A stretch of DNA of 7,117 bases from an uncultured Bacteroidota bacterium (GTDB lineage: Bacteria > Bacteroidota > Bacteroidia > Chitinophagales > Chitinophagaceae): contig CAJATB010000099.1 of assembly GCA_903944755.1 (NCBI GenBank), positions 1 through 7,117 on the forward strand, read 5' to 3'. Under the pieces are notes generated by a model. The model saw nothing but the letters and a program-made list of their open reading frames with translations, had not been told where the DNA came from and searched no databases. Shown here in pieces: positions 1-6,254 of this stretch. Both the position numbers and the translations under genes were made by a program. Position 1 is the first letter of the stretch. Each line of letters begins with the position of its first letter.

Positions 1-1349
1 ATACCATGCCTCAGTTTTTATTAACTAGGTATAATGGGACTGTTGCAATGATAATGGCTGTGTTTTGGTTGCTACTTTATGTAGTCGTTAATTTAACATC
101 TATTTTGTATTTAGGTGCTTTAGCTATAAATAGTATTTCGGGAATTAATACTACTTTATGTATGTACATGCTTGCTATTTTTGCCATTTTTATTACCCTT
201 GGTGGGATGAAAGTAATAGGATACACCGATGTAATTCAAGTATTTTTTCTTGTTTTAGGCGGATTAGTGACCACCTATATTGCTTTAAATTTAGTGGCTG
301 AAAAGTTTGGAGATACTGGCGTTATTAATGGTTTCAATATTATGACCACTCAAGCCAGTGATCATTTTCATATGATTTTCAATAAAGAAAACCCCAATTA
401 TATGGACTTGCCAGGATTGTCTATTCTTATTGGGGGAATGTGGATTGTAAATTTAAATTATTGGGGATGTAACCAATATATCACACAACGTGCGCTGGGA
501 GCGGATTTAAAGACAGCAAGAAATGGAATTATGTTTGCGGCTTTTATTAAATTAATTATGCCTATTATAGTAGTACTTCCTGGAATTGCAGCTTACGTTT
601 TATACCAAAAAGGCGATTTTCAAACTGAAATGTTGCAAGGTGGGGAACTAAATCCAGATAAAGCATATCCTGTATTACTTAATTTATTACCAGTTGGTTT
701 AAAAGGGCTTTCGTTTGCTGCCTTAACTGCAGCAATTGTTGCCTCTTTAGCTGGTAAAGCAAATAGTATATCAACCATTTTTACTTTAGACATTTATAAA
801 AAACATTTAAAGTCAGGAGCAAGTGAACAGTCGCTTGTTAAGGTAGGTAAAATTACCGTAGTGGTTGCGATGCTTTTGGCAGTTATTATTGCGCCATTAA
901 TGGGTATTGACAAAAAGGGTGGATTTCAATATATACAAGAATATACTGGTTTTGTTAGTCCTGGAATTTTTGCCATGTTTATTCTTGGATTTTTCTGGAA
1001 GAAAACAACTTCTAATGCTGCATTATTTGCGACAATTGGGGGATTTGCATTTTCTTTATTTTTCAAATTTTTGCCGGCTTCTATGAACCTGTCTTTTCTT
1101 GCACAATTTGGATTTTCGAAAGCAAATGCACAAGGAATATTTGAAATCCCATTTATAGATAGAATGGGCTTTGTTTTTATAATTTGTATCATAGGCATGG
1201 TACTAATTAGCTTATTTGAAAATTATAAAGGTGTTAAACCTAAAGCACTAGAAATTGACAACAAAATGTTTAAACTTCATCCTGTATTTGCGGTGGGTGC
1301 TATTATTATTGTTGGTATTATAGCTGCATTGTATACTATATTCTGGTAA
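1..1349 (+). CDS. Sodium/solute symporter (SSS family, vSGLT-like), 5'-truncated by window edge
   Basis: This is a Na+-coupled symporter of the inner membrane, probably taking up a sugar. The reading frame is open to the left edge (first full codon at 3), and the Met at 6 lies inside the family motif T-M-P-x-F-L-x-x-R-Y, so it is not the start. About 448 residues remain; compared with vSGLT of Vibrio parahaemolyticus (about 540 aa), roughly the first 95 are missing. Counting from that Met, VNLTSILYLG (28-37), YTDVIQVFFLVLGG (73-86), the YWGxNQYxxQR stretch (152-162), FAAFIKLIMP (177-186) and FQYIQEYTGFVSPG (307-320) closely follow vSGLT as I remember it. Asn149, Tyr152, Lys182 and Gln311 correspond to sugar-site or gate residues. 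In the Na2 sodium-site segment (241-250), Ser247 is kept but Ala246 replaces the first Ser. About ten hydrophobic segments remain. The family is certain; galactose/glucose as substrate is an inference. It has no recognisable terminator before the helicase 51 nt downstream, so read-through is possible. Confidence 0.93.
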   Translation, partial: TMPQFLLTRYNGTVAMIMAVFWLLLYVVVNLTSILYLGALAINSISGINTTLCMYMLAIFAIFITLGGMKVIGYTDVIQVFFLVLGGLVTTYIALNLVAEKFGDTGVINGFNIMTTQASDHFHMIFNKENPNYMDLPGLSILIGGMWIVNLNYWGCNQYITQRALGADLKTARNGIMFAAFIKLIMPIIVVLPGIAAYVLYQKGDFQTEMLQGGELNPDKAYPVLLNLLPVGLKGLSFAALTAAIVASLAGKANSISTIFTLDIYKKHLKSGASEQSLVKVGKITVVVAMLLAVIIAPLMGIDKKGGFQYIQEYTGFVSPGIFAMFILGFFWKKTTSNAALFATIGGFAFSLFFKFLPASMNLSFLAQFGFSKANAQGIFEIPFIDRMGFVFIICIIGMVLISLFENYKGVKPKALEIDNKMFKLHPVFAVGAIIIVGIIAALYTIFW

Positions 1350-1351
1350 TA

Positions 1352-1398
1352 ATAGCGAGGTAGTAAGGCCTCAACAAATAATAAACTATCTTCGCTAT
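1352..1398 (+). promoter_or_regulatory. Imperfect hairpin in the helicase leader, adjacent to its start codon
   Basis: The arm at 1352-1364 (ATAGCGAGGTAGT) can pair with 1385-1398 (ACTATCTTCGCTAT). This gives 13 pairs, one of them G.T (1360/1389), with one bulged T at 1391 and a 20-nt loop. The left arm begins 3 nt after the transporter stop and the right arm ends 2 nt before the helicase ATG at 1401. No T-run follows, so it does not look like an intrinsic terminator. An alternative short stem pairs GAGG 1357-1360 with CCTC 1369-1372. A role in controlling translation of the helicase is an inference. Confidence 0.5.
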
Positions 1399-1400
1399 CT

Positions 1401-2732
1401 ATGCATTTTGAAGATTTAAATTTAAACAGCCCTTTAATGAGGGCAATTGAGGACTTAGGATATAAACAACCCACAACTATTCAACATAGGGTTTTCCCTA
1501 TTGTGATGTCAGGAAGGGATGTTTGTGGTATTGCCCAAACTGGTACAGGTAAAACATTTGCCTATTTATTACCCTGTTTAAGACAATGGAAATTTGATAA
1601 AAACAAAGACCCTCAAATTTTAATTTTAGTCCCAACCAGGGAATTGGTAGTGCAAGTTGTGGAAGCGGTTAAAAAATTAACACCCTACATGAGCGTGGTA
1701 ACCGTAGGTGTATTTGGAGGCGTTAATATTAATACACAACAAATAGAAGTTGAAAAAGGGGTGGACGTTCTCGTGGCCACTCCAGGTAGGTTATTTGACT
1801 TAATTATGAATGGTGCTATTAAAACCAAAATGATTAAGAAATTAGTCATTGATGAAATGGATGAAATGTTAAACTTAGGATTTAGAAAACAAATTACAAA
1901 TATCTTAGAATTACTTCCCATTAAACGTCAAAATTTACTTTTTTCTGCAACCATTACCGACGAAGTAGAAAAGTTAATGAATGACTATTTCACACATCCA
2001 GAGAGGGTGGAAGCGGCACCAACGGGTACCCCTTTAGACAATATTATTCAAGTTGGTTATGCGGTACCGAATTTTAACACAAAAGTGAATTTATTAGAAT
2101 TGCTTTTAACGTCGGACGAAACCATGACTAAGGTTTTAATATTTGCAGCAACAAAAAGTTTAGCGGATCAATTGTTCGAACAATTAGAAACTAAATTTCC
2201 TGAAATTGTTGGTGTTATACACTCTAACAAAGAACAGAATTACAGATTTAATACTGTTAACCAATTTAAGGCAGGTGTATTTAAATATATTATATCAACC
2301 GATGTAATGGCTCGTGGTATTGACGTTGCGGAAGTTACGCACGTAATTAATTTTGACACTCCCGATGTTCCTGAAAACTATATTCATCGTATTGGACGTA
2401 CAGGAAGAGCTGATAAAAAAGGTATTGCAATCACTTTCATTACAGAAAAAGAAACCAAAGAAAAACTAGCTATCGAGGCTTTAATGAAACAGCCAATACC
2501 GATGTCCACCCTTCCGGAAGCACTTGAAATTTCAACTGTATTAACCGAGGATGAAATTCCAAAAGTGCGCATGAAGATTATTCAAATTAAACTTCCAAAG
2601 AAAGAAGAAAGAGGTGCTTCCTTCCATGAAAAATCGGCAAAAAATAGTAAGGTAAATGTTCGAAAAAGTCGTAAAGACGAAATGCAAAAGAAATATGGTA
2701 AACCTAAGACTAGAAAAGCTAAAGGTAACTAA
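1401..2732 (+). CDS. DEAD-box ATP-dependent RNA helicase
   Basis: This cytoplasmic ATP-dependent RNA helicase of superfamily 2 unwinds short RNA duplexes, typically in ribosome assembly, mRNA turnover or cold adaptation. All core motifs are present in order over 443 residues: the Q motif (Phe3 and QPTTIQ 23-28), motif I AQTGTGKT (45-52), Ia PTREL (78-82), GG (106-107), Ib TPGR (127-130), motif II DEMD (151-154), motif III SAT (182-184), motif IV VLIFAA (245-250), motif V DVMARGID (301-308) and motif VI HRIGRTGR (329-336). Motif II has Met in place of the usual Ala; the catalytic Asp-Glu pair is intact, so it should be active. A Lys/Arg-rich tail (about 397-443) probably binds RNA; there is no CsdA/DbpA-type RNA-binding domain. 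The start is chosen because the Q-motif Phe lies just after it and no earlier in-frame ATG fits. The start lacks a Shine-Dalgarno and sits beside a hairpin. RhlE-like is the closest general class, but I give no symbol. Confidence 0.95.
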   Translation: MHFEDLNLNSPLMRAIEDLGYKQPTTIQHRVFPIVMSGRDVCGIAQTGTGKTFAYLLPCLRQWKFDKNKDPQILILVPTRELVVQVVEAVKKLTPYMSVVTVGVFGGVNINTQQIEVEKGVDVLVATPGRLFDLIMNGAIKTKMIKKLVIDEMDEMLNLGFRKQITNILELLPIKRQNLLFSATITDEVEKLMNDYFTHPERVEAAPTGTPLDNIIQVGYAVPNFNTKVNLLELLLTSDETMTKVLIFAATKSLADQLFEQLETKFPEIVGVIHSNKEQNYRFNTVNQFKAGVFKYIISTDVMARGIDVAEVTHVINFDTPDVPENYIHRIGRTGRADKKGIAITFITEKETKEKLAIEALMKQPIPMSTLPEALEISTVLTEDEIPKVRMKIIQIKLPKKEERGASFHEKSAKNSKVNVRKSRKDEMQKKYGKPKTRKAKGN

Positions 2733-2756
2733 TAAATGATATGTGTCGTGCTAAAT

Positions 2757-2792
2757 AAAAAAAGCGTCCCAATCATTCGGGACGCTTTTTTT
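2757..2792. terminator. Bidirectional intrinsic terminator between helicase and ndk
   Basis: A7-GCGTCCC (2757-2770) and GGGACGC-T7 (2779-2792) are perfect inverted copies with an 8-nt loop. The stem core is 7 bp, GC-rich, and flanked by A7/T7, so it reads as a Rho-independent terminator on both strands. It serves the helicase (stop at 2732) and the convergent ndk (stop at 2839). Confidence 0.95.
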
Positions 2793-2838
2793 AGGTTAAC
2801 TAATTGCAGGGTAACCCTTCAACTATAAAATTTTAACC

Positions 2839-3255
2839 TTAGAATCTTTCTAGATTATTAAAAAAGAAGTTTCCTTCAATTTGTGCATTCTCATCACTGT
2901 CACTTCCATGAACAGCATTTTCACCAATAGAAGCCGCAAAGTTTTTTCTAATAGTACCCTCTTCAGCTTGAGCTGGGTTAGTAGCACCAATTAAAGTTCT
3001 AAAATCAGCAACTGCGTTTTCCTTTTCTAAGATAGCAGCAACAATTGGCCCACTACTCATGAATTCAACTAATTCGCCGTAAAAAGGGCGTTCTTTATGC
3101 ACTTCATAAAACTGTCCAGCTTGAGCTGGAGTTAATTTAACCCATTTCATAGCTTTTACGCTAAATCCTGCTTTAATGATTTGGTCTAAAATTGCTCCTG
3201 TATAACCTTTTGAAGTGGCATCAGGCTTAACCATGGTAAATGTTCTGTTAGTCAT
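2839..3255 (-). CDS. ndk: Nucleoside-diphosphate kinase
   Basis: Ndk transfers the gamma-phosphate of ATP to other nucleoside diphosphates by a phospho-histidine intermediate, balancing NTP and dNTP pools in the cytoplasm. The protein has 138 residues, the usual bacterial length of about 140. The N-terminal TFTMVKPDA (5-13) supplies the conserved Lys10. The nucleotide-site segments ERPFYGELVEFMSSGP (55-70), Arg86 in FRTLIGATNP and Arg103 follow. The active-site signature NAVHGSDS (113-120) has the catalytic His116, and it ends in the family's acidic/aromatic FFF...E tail. The start at 3255 leaves only four residues before the first beta strand, as expected. It is convergent with the helicase across a shared terminator and divergent from the DHH phosphoesterase, a neighbourhood I recognise from other Bacteroidota. 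A candidate -7 element lies at 3290-3297, giving a leader of roughly 25-30 nt. Confidence 0.98.
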   Translation of the reverse strand: MTNRTFTMVKPDATSKGYTGAILDQIIKAGFSVKAMKWVKLTPAQAGQFYEVHKERPFYGELVEFMSSGPIVAAILEKENAVADFRTLIGATNPAQAEEGTIRKNFAASIGENAVHGSDSDENAQIEGNFFFNNLERF

Positions 3256-3289
3256 ATGTTATTTGTTAGATTGTTTCTAATTGAGGCCG

Positions 3290-3297
3290 CAAAATTA
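3290..3297 (-). promoter_or_regulatory. Candidate -7 promoter element for ndk
   Basis: On the minus strand this reads TAATTTTG, an exact match to the Bacteroidota -7 consensus TAnnTTTG. A weak -33-like TTTAG lies 21 nt upstream (3319-3323). Transcription would start near 3283-3286, about 30 nt before the ndk ATG. The motif is short and AT-rich, so a chance match is possible; the position in a divergent gap supports it. Confidence 0.5.
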
Positions 3298-3327
3298 CTG
3301 AAAAACATCCGATTTATGCTAAATTTG
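3298..3327 (+). promoter_or_regulatory. Candidate promoter for the DHH phosphoesterase (-33 CTG, -7 TAAATTTG)
   Basis: TAAATTTG at 3320-3327 exactly matches the Bacteroidota -7 consensus TAnnTTTG. It is preceded, at a 19-nt spacing, by CTG (3298-3300), two of three bases of the -33 TTG. The -7 element ends 7 nt before the ATG at 3335, so transcription should begin at or just before the start codon. The -33 region abuts the ndk -7 element on the other strand. Confidence 0.5.
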
Positions 3328-3334
3328 TATTTCT

Positions 3335-4357
3335 ATGCAATCAATTGATCAATTTTTCCCTTTATTAAAACAGCCTTTTAAAGCAGTCATTACTTCTCAT
3401 CAAAAGCCGGATGGCGACGCGATGGGCTCTAGCTTAGCTTTATACCATTTCTTAATACAATTAGGACATGAAGTAACCGTAATTTCTCCAACCAATTGGG
3501 CAAAGTTCTTGGAATGGATGCCAGGAACCGACAAAGTGATTGATTTTGAACATAATCGTGCTAAATCAACCCAGTTAATAAACGATGCGGACTATATATT
3601 TTGTTTAGATTTCAACATATTACACCGCACAAAGCATTTAGAACCAGTGATTAAGGAGTCTAAAGCCTTAAAAATATTAATTGACCATCATCAACAACCC
3701 GATACACCTTCTTTCCATTTTGGGATAAGTGATGTTCAAATGAGTTCTACTTGTGAAATGATTTACGATTTTATAGTTCATTCAGGACATAGTGTTCTAT
3801 TAAACTTAGACATTGCTGCTTGTTTATATACTGGCCTAATGACCGATACGGGTTCATTCCGTTTTCCTTCAACAACTGCGTCAGTGCACAAAATTGTTGC
3901 CCATTTAAAGGAACTAGGTTTGCAACATTCTATTATACACGAAAATATATACGACCAATCAACAGAAGGTCGTTTAAAATTCATGGGTAACGCCTTTTTA
4001 AATAGAATGCAGGTTTTATACGAATACAACACCGCGTTATTGGCTATTCCCAAAACAGATATCTATAAATTTGATTTAAAAACAGGGGATACAGAAGGGC
4101 TGGTTAATTATTTATTATCAATAGAAGGTATTAAATTTGCTGCTATTGTAATTGACCGAGAAGAAGAAAGAAAGTGGAGTTTTAGGAGTAAAGGTAAGTT
4201 TGATGTTAATATATTTGCAAGAACTCATTTTGAAGGCGGTGGTCATGCAAATGCCGCAGGAGGAAGGTCATCAAAAACAGTAGACGAAACAGTAACAGAT
4301 TTTAAAGAAATATTAGAAACATATAAATCACAATTAACACAATTAAACCAAAAATGA
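3335..4357 (+). CDS. DHH/DHHA1 phosphoesterase, NrnA-type nanoRNase / pAp phosphatase
   Basis: This cytoplasmic metal-dependent phosphoesterase likely degrades 2-5-nt RNAs and dephosphorylates 3'-phosphoadenosine 5'-phosphate, as NrnA does. The 340 residues match the usual length of 320-345. The DHH domain has motif I SHQKPDGDAMGS (21-32; His22, Asp26 and Asp28 are metal ligands), motif II LDFN (Asp92), motif III IDHHQ with D117-H118-H119, and motif IV TDTGSFRF (Asp171). The C-terminal DHHA1 domain ends in EGGGHANAAGG (300-310), the substrate-binding GGGH loop. The first ATG is required, as the next Met (30) would cut into motif I. Its stop overlaps the next ATG as ATGA, implying translational coupling to the FKBP lipoprotein gene. 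The activity split between RNA, pAp and cyclic-dinucleotide products such as pApA cannot be told from sequence; GdpP-type sensor and GGDEF domains are absent. Confidence 0.93.
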   Translation: MQSIDQFFPLLKQPFKAVITSHQKPDGDAMGSSLALYHFLIQLGHEVTVISPTNWAKFLEWMPGTDKVIDFEHNRAKSTQLINDADYIFCLDFNILHRTKHLEPVIKESKALKILIDHHQQPDTPSFHFGISDVQMSSTCEMIYDFIVHSGHSVLLNLDIAACLYTGLMTDTGSFRFPSTTASVHKIVAHLKELGLQHSIIHENIYDQSTEGRLKFMGNAFLNRMQVLYEYNTALLAIPKTDIYKFDLKTGDTEGLVNYLLSIEGIKFAAIVIDREEERKWSFRSKGKFDVNIFARTHFEGGGHANAAGGRSSKTVDETVTDFKEILETYKSQLTQLNQK

Positions 4358-5265
4358 TAAAGTCTACATTAAAATTAGCATTTGCTATTGTATTGTTTGC
4401 AAGTTGTAATCAATTTGAAAAAGCACCTTCTGGCATGCCTTACAAAATTACACACGGAAGTGGTAATGAGAAAAAATTAGAGCAAGGACAATTTGTTAAA
4501 TTAAACCTTGAATACAAGTTAAAGTCTAAGGATACCACTTTAAGTACTACTTATGGAGTTATTCCAGTTTACTTCCCAATTGATACAGCTCGTTTAGGAA
4601 AATATACTTTTACTGAAATATTGATGAAGTGTAAAAAAGGTGACAAAGTAGAATTCTCATTAAGTATTGATACTTTAGTTAAAATGAATGTTTTACAATT
4701 CAACGAAATTTTCAAAGCGAAAGATATAATTATCGGAAGAGCTGAAATTTTAAATGTTTTTACAGACGTTGCTAAGGTAGACGCTGATTATAAATTAGAA
4801 CAAGAAGCTGAAAAAGCAAGAGAAGTAAAAGCAATTGAAGCTTATTTAGCTAAAAACAAAATTACTGCAGTTAAATCGGCTGAAGGGGTATTTGTAGTAG
4901 TTAAAGAAATTGGGGATAAAACTAATTTAATTGATTCAACTAAAATTGCAAGCGTTAATTACAAAGGCTACAATTTTAAAGGAGAAACTTTCGATACAAA
5001 CATAAAACCTAACGATCCAACAGCTAAGCCTTATGATGTAAAAATAGGAGCTGGTGGAGTTATTCCAGGCTGGGAAATTGGCCTTAAATACTTTGGCAAA
5101 GGCGGTAAAGGGAGCATATATATTCCTGCAATGTTGGCTTATGGCCCACAAGCAAATGGTACTATTAAAGCTTATGAGAATTTAGCTTTTGATATTGAAA
5201 TTGCTGATGTTACTAAACAATCAGTAGTTAAACCTAATGCACTTGCACCAGTTCCAGGACAATAA
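4354..5265 (+). CDS. FKBP-type peptidyl-prolyl cis-trans isomerase, lipoprotein with two FKBP-like domains
   Basis: This envelope folding factor isomerises Xaa-Pro bonds. Residues 1-17 form a lipoprotein signal peptide (Lys3, hydrophobic 7-16) with the lipobox FASC, placing the lipidated Cys at 18. The following residues (NQFEK) show no strong acidic export tag, so a periplasm-facing membrane anchor is likely. Residues 175-287 are a canonical FKBP domain: Tyr203 in YKG, Phe213-Asp214, VIPGW (236-240), GL, the IPAMLAYG run (257-264) with Tyr263, and FDIEIADV. Residues about 28-137 resemble a second, degenerate FKBP fold (ILMKCKKGDKVEFSLSIDTL, 89-108) without the active-site Trp and Tyr. A charged helical linker (about 140-168) joins them. 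It follows the DHH gene with an ATGA overlap and no separate promoter is evident. It belongs to the same broad class as GldI, a lipoprotein PPIase needed for gliding in Flavobacterium; a gliding role here is unproven. A terminator follows. Confidence 0.92.
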   Translation: MIKSTLKLAFAIVLFASCNQFEKAPSGMPYKITHGSGNEKKLEQGQFVKLNLEYKLKSKDTTLSTTYGVIPVYFPIDTARLGKYTFTEILMKCKKGDKVEFSLSIDTLVKMNVLQFNEIFKAKDIIIGRAEILNVFTDVAKVDADYKLEQEAEKAREVKAIEAYLAKNKITAVKSAEGVFVVVKEIGDKTNLIDSTKIASVNYKGYNFKGETFDTNIKPNDPTAKPYDVKIGAGGVIPGWEIGLKYFGKGGKGSIYIPAMLAYGPQANGTIKAYENLAFDIEIADVTKQSVVKPNALAPVPGQ

Positions 5266-5300
5266 ATTAGGCTAAGTAATTAGCACTTAATATCTATTTG

Positions 5301-5335
5301 AAAACTCCTCGAAGCAATTGTTTCGGGGAGTTTTT
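5301..5335. terminator. Intrinsic terminator between FKBP gene and folP
   Basis: The arm AAAACTCCTCGAA (5301-5313) pairs with TTCGGGGAGTTTT (5322-5334). This makes 13 pairs with one T.G wobble and an 8-nt loop; the T run continues to 5335. It lies 35 nt after the FKBP stop. On the other strand it follows the folP stop (5351) and ends in TTTT, so it probably serves both convergent genes, more strongly the plus-strand one. Confidence 0.9.
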
Positions 5336-5350
5336 GTATAAAGGAATTTA

Positions 5351-6175
5351 TTATTTTATAAAAGGCAACAACTGTATAATTTCTTTTGCTTCTAGTACAT
5401 CATGCACGCGTAAAATGGATGCTCCATTTATTAATCCTACGGTATTAACAACAGTGGTGCCGTTCAAAGCTTCAGCTGGTTGGATGCCTAAAGTTTTATA
5501 AATACTAGATTTACGAGATACCCCTAATAAAATAGGTAATCCTAAATTTGTTAAAGCACCTAACTGTTTAACTAGTATAAAATTCTCTTCAATGGTTTTT
5601 CCAAAACCAAAACCTGGGTCAATTACCCATTGTTGAATTCCCAATGCTTCCAATTCCATTTTTTTATTTTCAAAATAAGCCAACTCACTTTCTATAATAG
5701 ATTCCCTTTTTTCAATTTCATGCATAGTTTGTTTGTTCCCGGTAAGATGCATGCCTATATAAGCCGCCTTAAAACTAGCTACCACTTTTAACATAGCTGC
5801 ATCAAAATTACCACAGCTAATGTCGTTTATAATATTAGCTCCAGCATCTAAAGCTGCTTGGGCTACTGTGGCATTAAAAGTGTCAATTGAAATTAACATG
5901 CCTGGCAAGGCCTTCTTTATGGCTATAATATAAGGGGTAATATTTTTTGCTTCCAACTCGGGTGTGATAAGGGCAGCACCGAGCCTTGTACTTTGCCCAC
6001 CAATATCAATAACCGAAGCACCTTGTTGTTGGAATAACATGGCCTGCGCAACTGCTGTATCAAGGTCACTATACCTGCTTTCTTTGTAAAAAGAATCGGG
6101 CGTTACGTTTAGTATTCCCATCACCTGGGGACTGCTTATTTCCCATAGCTGATCTCCTGCAGGAATTTTAAACAT
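5351..6175 (-). CDS. folP: Dihydropteroate synthase
   Basis: FolP condenses 6-hydroxymethyl-7,8-dihydropterin pyrophosphate with p-aminobenzoate to give 7,8-dihydropteroate in folate synthesis; it is the sulfonamide target. The 274-residue TIM barrel has the usual length. Motifs: MGILNVTPDSF (19-29, Asn23), the loop-2 segment GGQSTRLGA (59-67, Arg64), ISIDT (95-99, Asp98), NIINDIS (114-120, Asn117), MH (142-143), DPGFGFGK (186-193), SRKS (220-223, Lys222) and RVHD (256-259). All main substrate-contacting residues are present. Loop 2 normally reads ESTRPGA; here Gln61 replaces Glu and Leu65 replaces the Pro equivalent to E. coli Pro64, a position where substitutions give sulfonamide resistance. 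The start at 6175 gives the normal short N-terminus. An overlapping out-of-frame ATG begins 8 nt upstream. It is divergent from the DUF1599 gene; the candidate -7 element TATCTTTG is at 6217-6224. Confidence 0.97.
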   Translation of the reverse strand: MFKIPAGDQLWEISSPQVMGILNVTPDSFYKESRYSDLDTAVAQAMLFQQQGASVIDIGGQSTRLGAALITPELEAKNITPYIIAIKKALPGMLISIDTFNATVAQAALDAGANIINDISCGNFDAAMLKVVASFKAAYIGMHLTGNKQTMHEIEKRESIIESELAYFENKKMELEALGIQQWVIDPGFGFGKTIEENFILVKQLGALTNLGLPILLGVSRKSSIYKTLGIQPAEALNGTTVVNTVGLINGASILRVHDVLEAKEIIQLLPFIK

Positions 6176-6201
6176 AGTTTCATTTTAAAGTTGTTATTGA
6201 T

Positions 6202-6224
6202 TATCTTGCAACTGTTCAAAGATA
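6202..6224. promoter_or_regulatory. 23-nt dyad overlapping the candidate folP -7 element
   Basis: The sequence is symmetric about T6213: TATCTT..AAC-T-GTT..AAGATA, with 9 of 11 base pairs matched. Its right half contains CAAAGATA (6217-6224), which on the minus strand reads TATCTTTG, an exact match to the Bacteroidota -7 consensus TAnnTTTG. This -7 sits about 40 nt upstream of the folP ATG. No convincing -33 TTG is seen at the right spacing. The symmetry suits a dimeric repressor site, but it could be chance in AT-rich DNA. Confidence 0.4.
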
Positions 6225-6254
6225 TTAACTAACATAGTAATTAGGCCATCTTTC

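Noticed and set aside
6..8. ATG as the start codon of the transporter
   Set aside because: It lies inside the family motif T-M-P-x-F-L-x-x-R-Y, the frame is open to the window edge, and about 95 N-terminal residues of the family are missing.
926..1198. Minus-strand 90-codon open frame inside the transporter
   Set aside because: It lies entirely antisense to a well-conserved gene, and its product matches no family I know; the same holds for the minus-strand frames at 1277-1474, 1685-1921, 2384-2572, 3778-4053 and 4936-5151.
1352..1398. Rho-independent terminator for the transporter
   Set aside because: The hairpin is strong enough, but no T-run follows; the right arm runs straight into the helicase start codon.
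5298..5501. Plus-strand 67-codon open frame
   Set aside because: It begins within the terminator hairpin and runs antisense to the 3' end of folP; no recognisable protein features.
6133..6183. Short 15-codon open frame (minus strand, ATG at 6183) overlapping the folP start
   Set aside because: It is out of frame, starts 8 nt before the folP ATG and has a product with no recognisable character; most likely chance, though initiation there could compete with folP.
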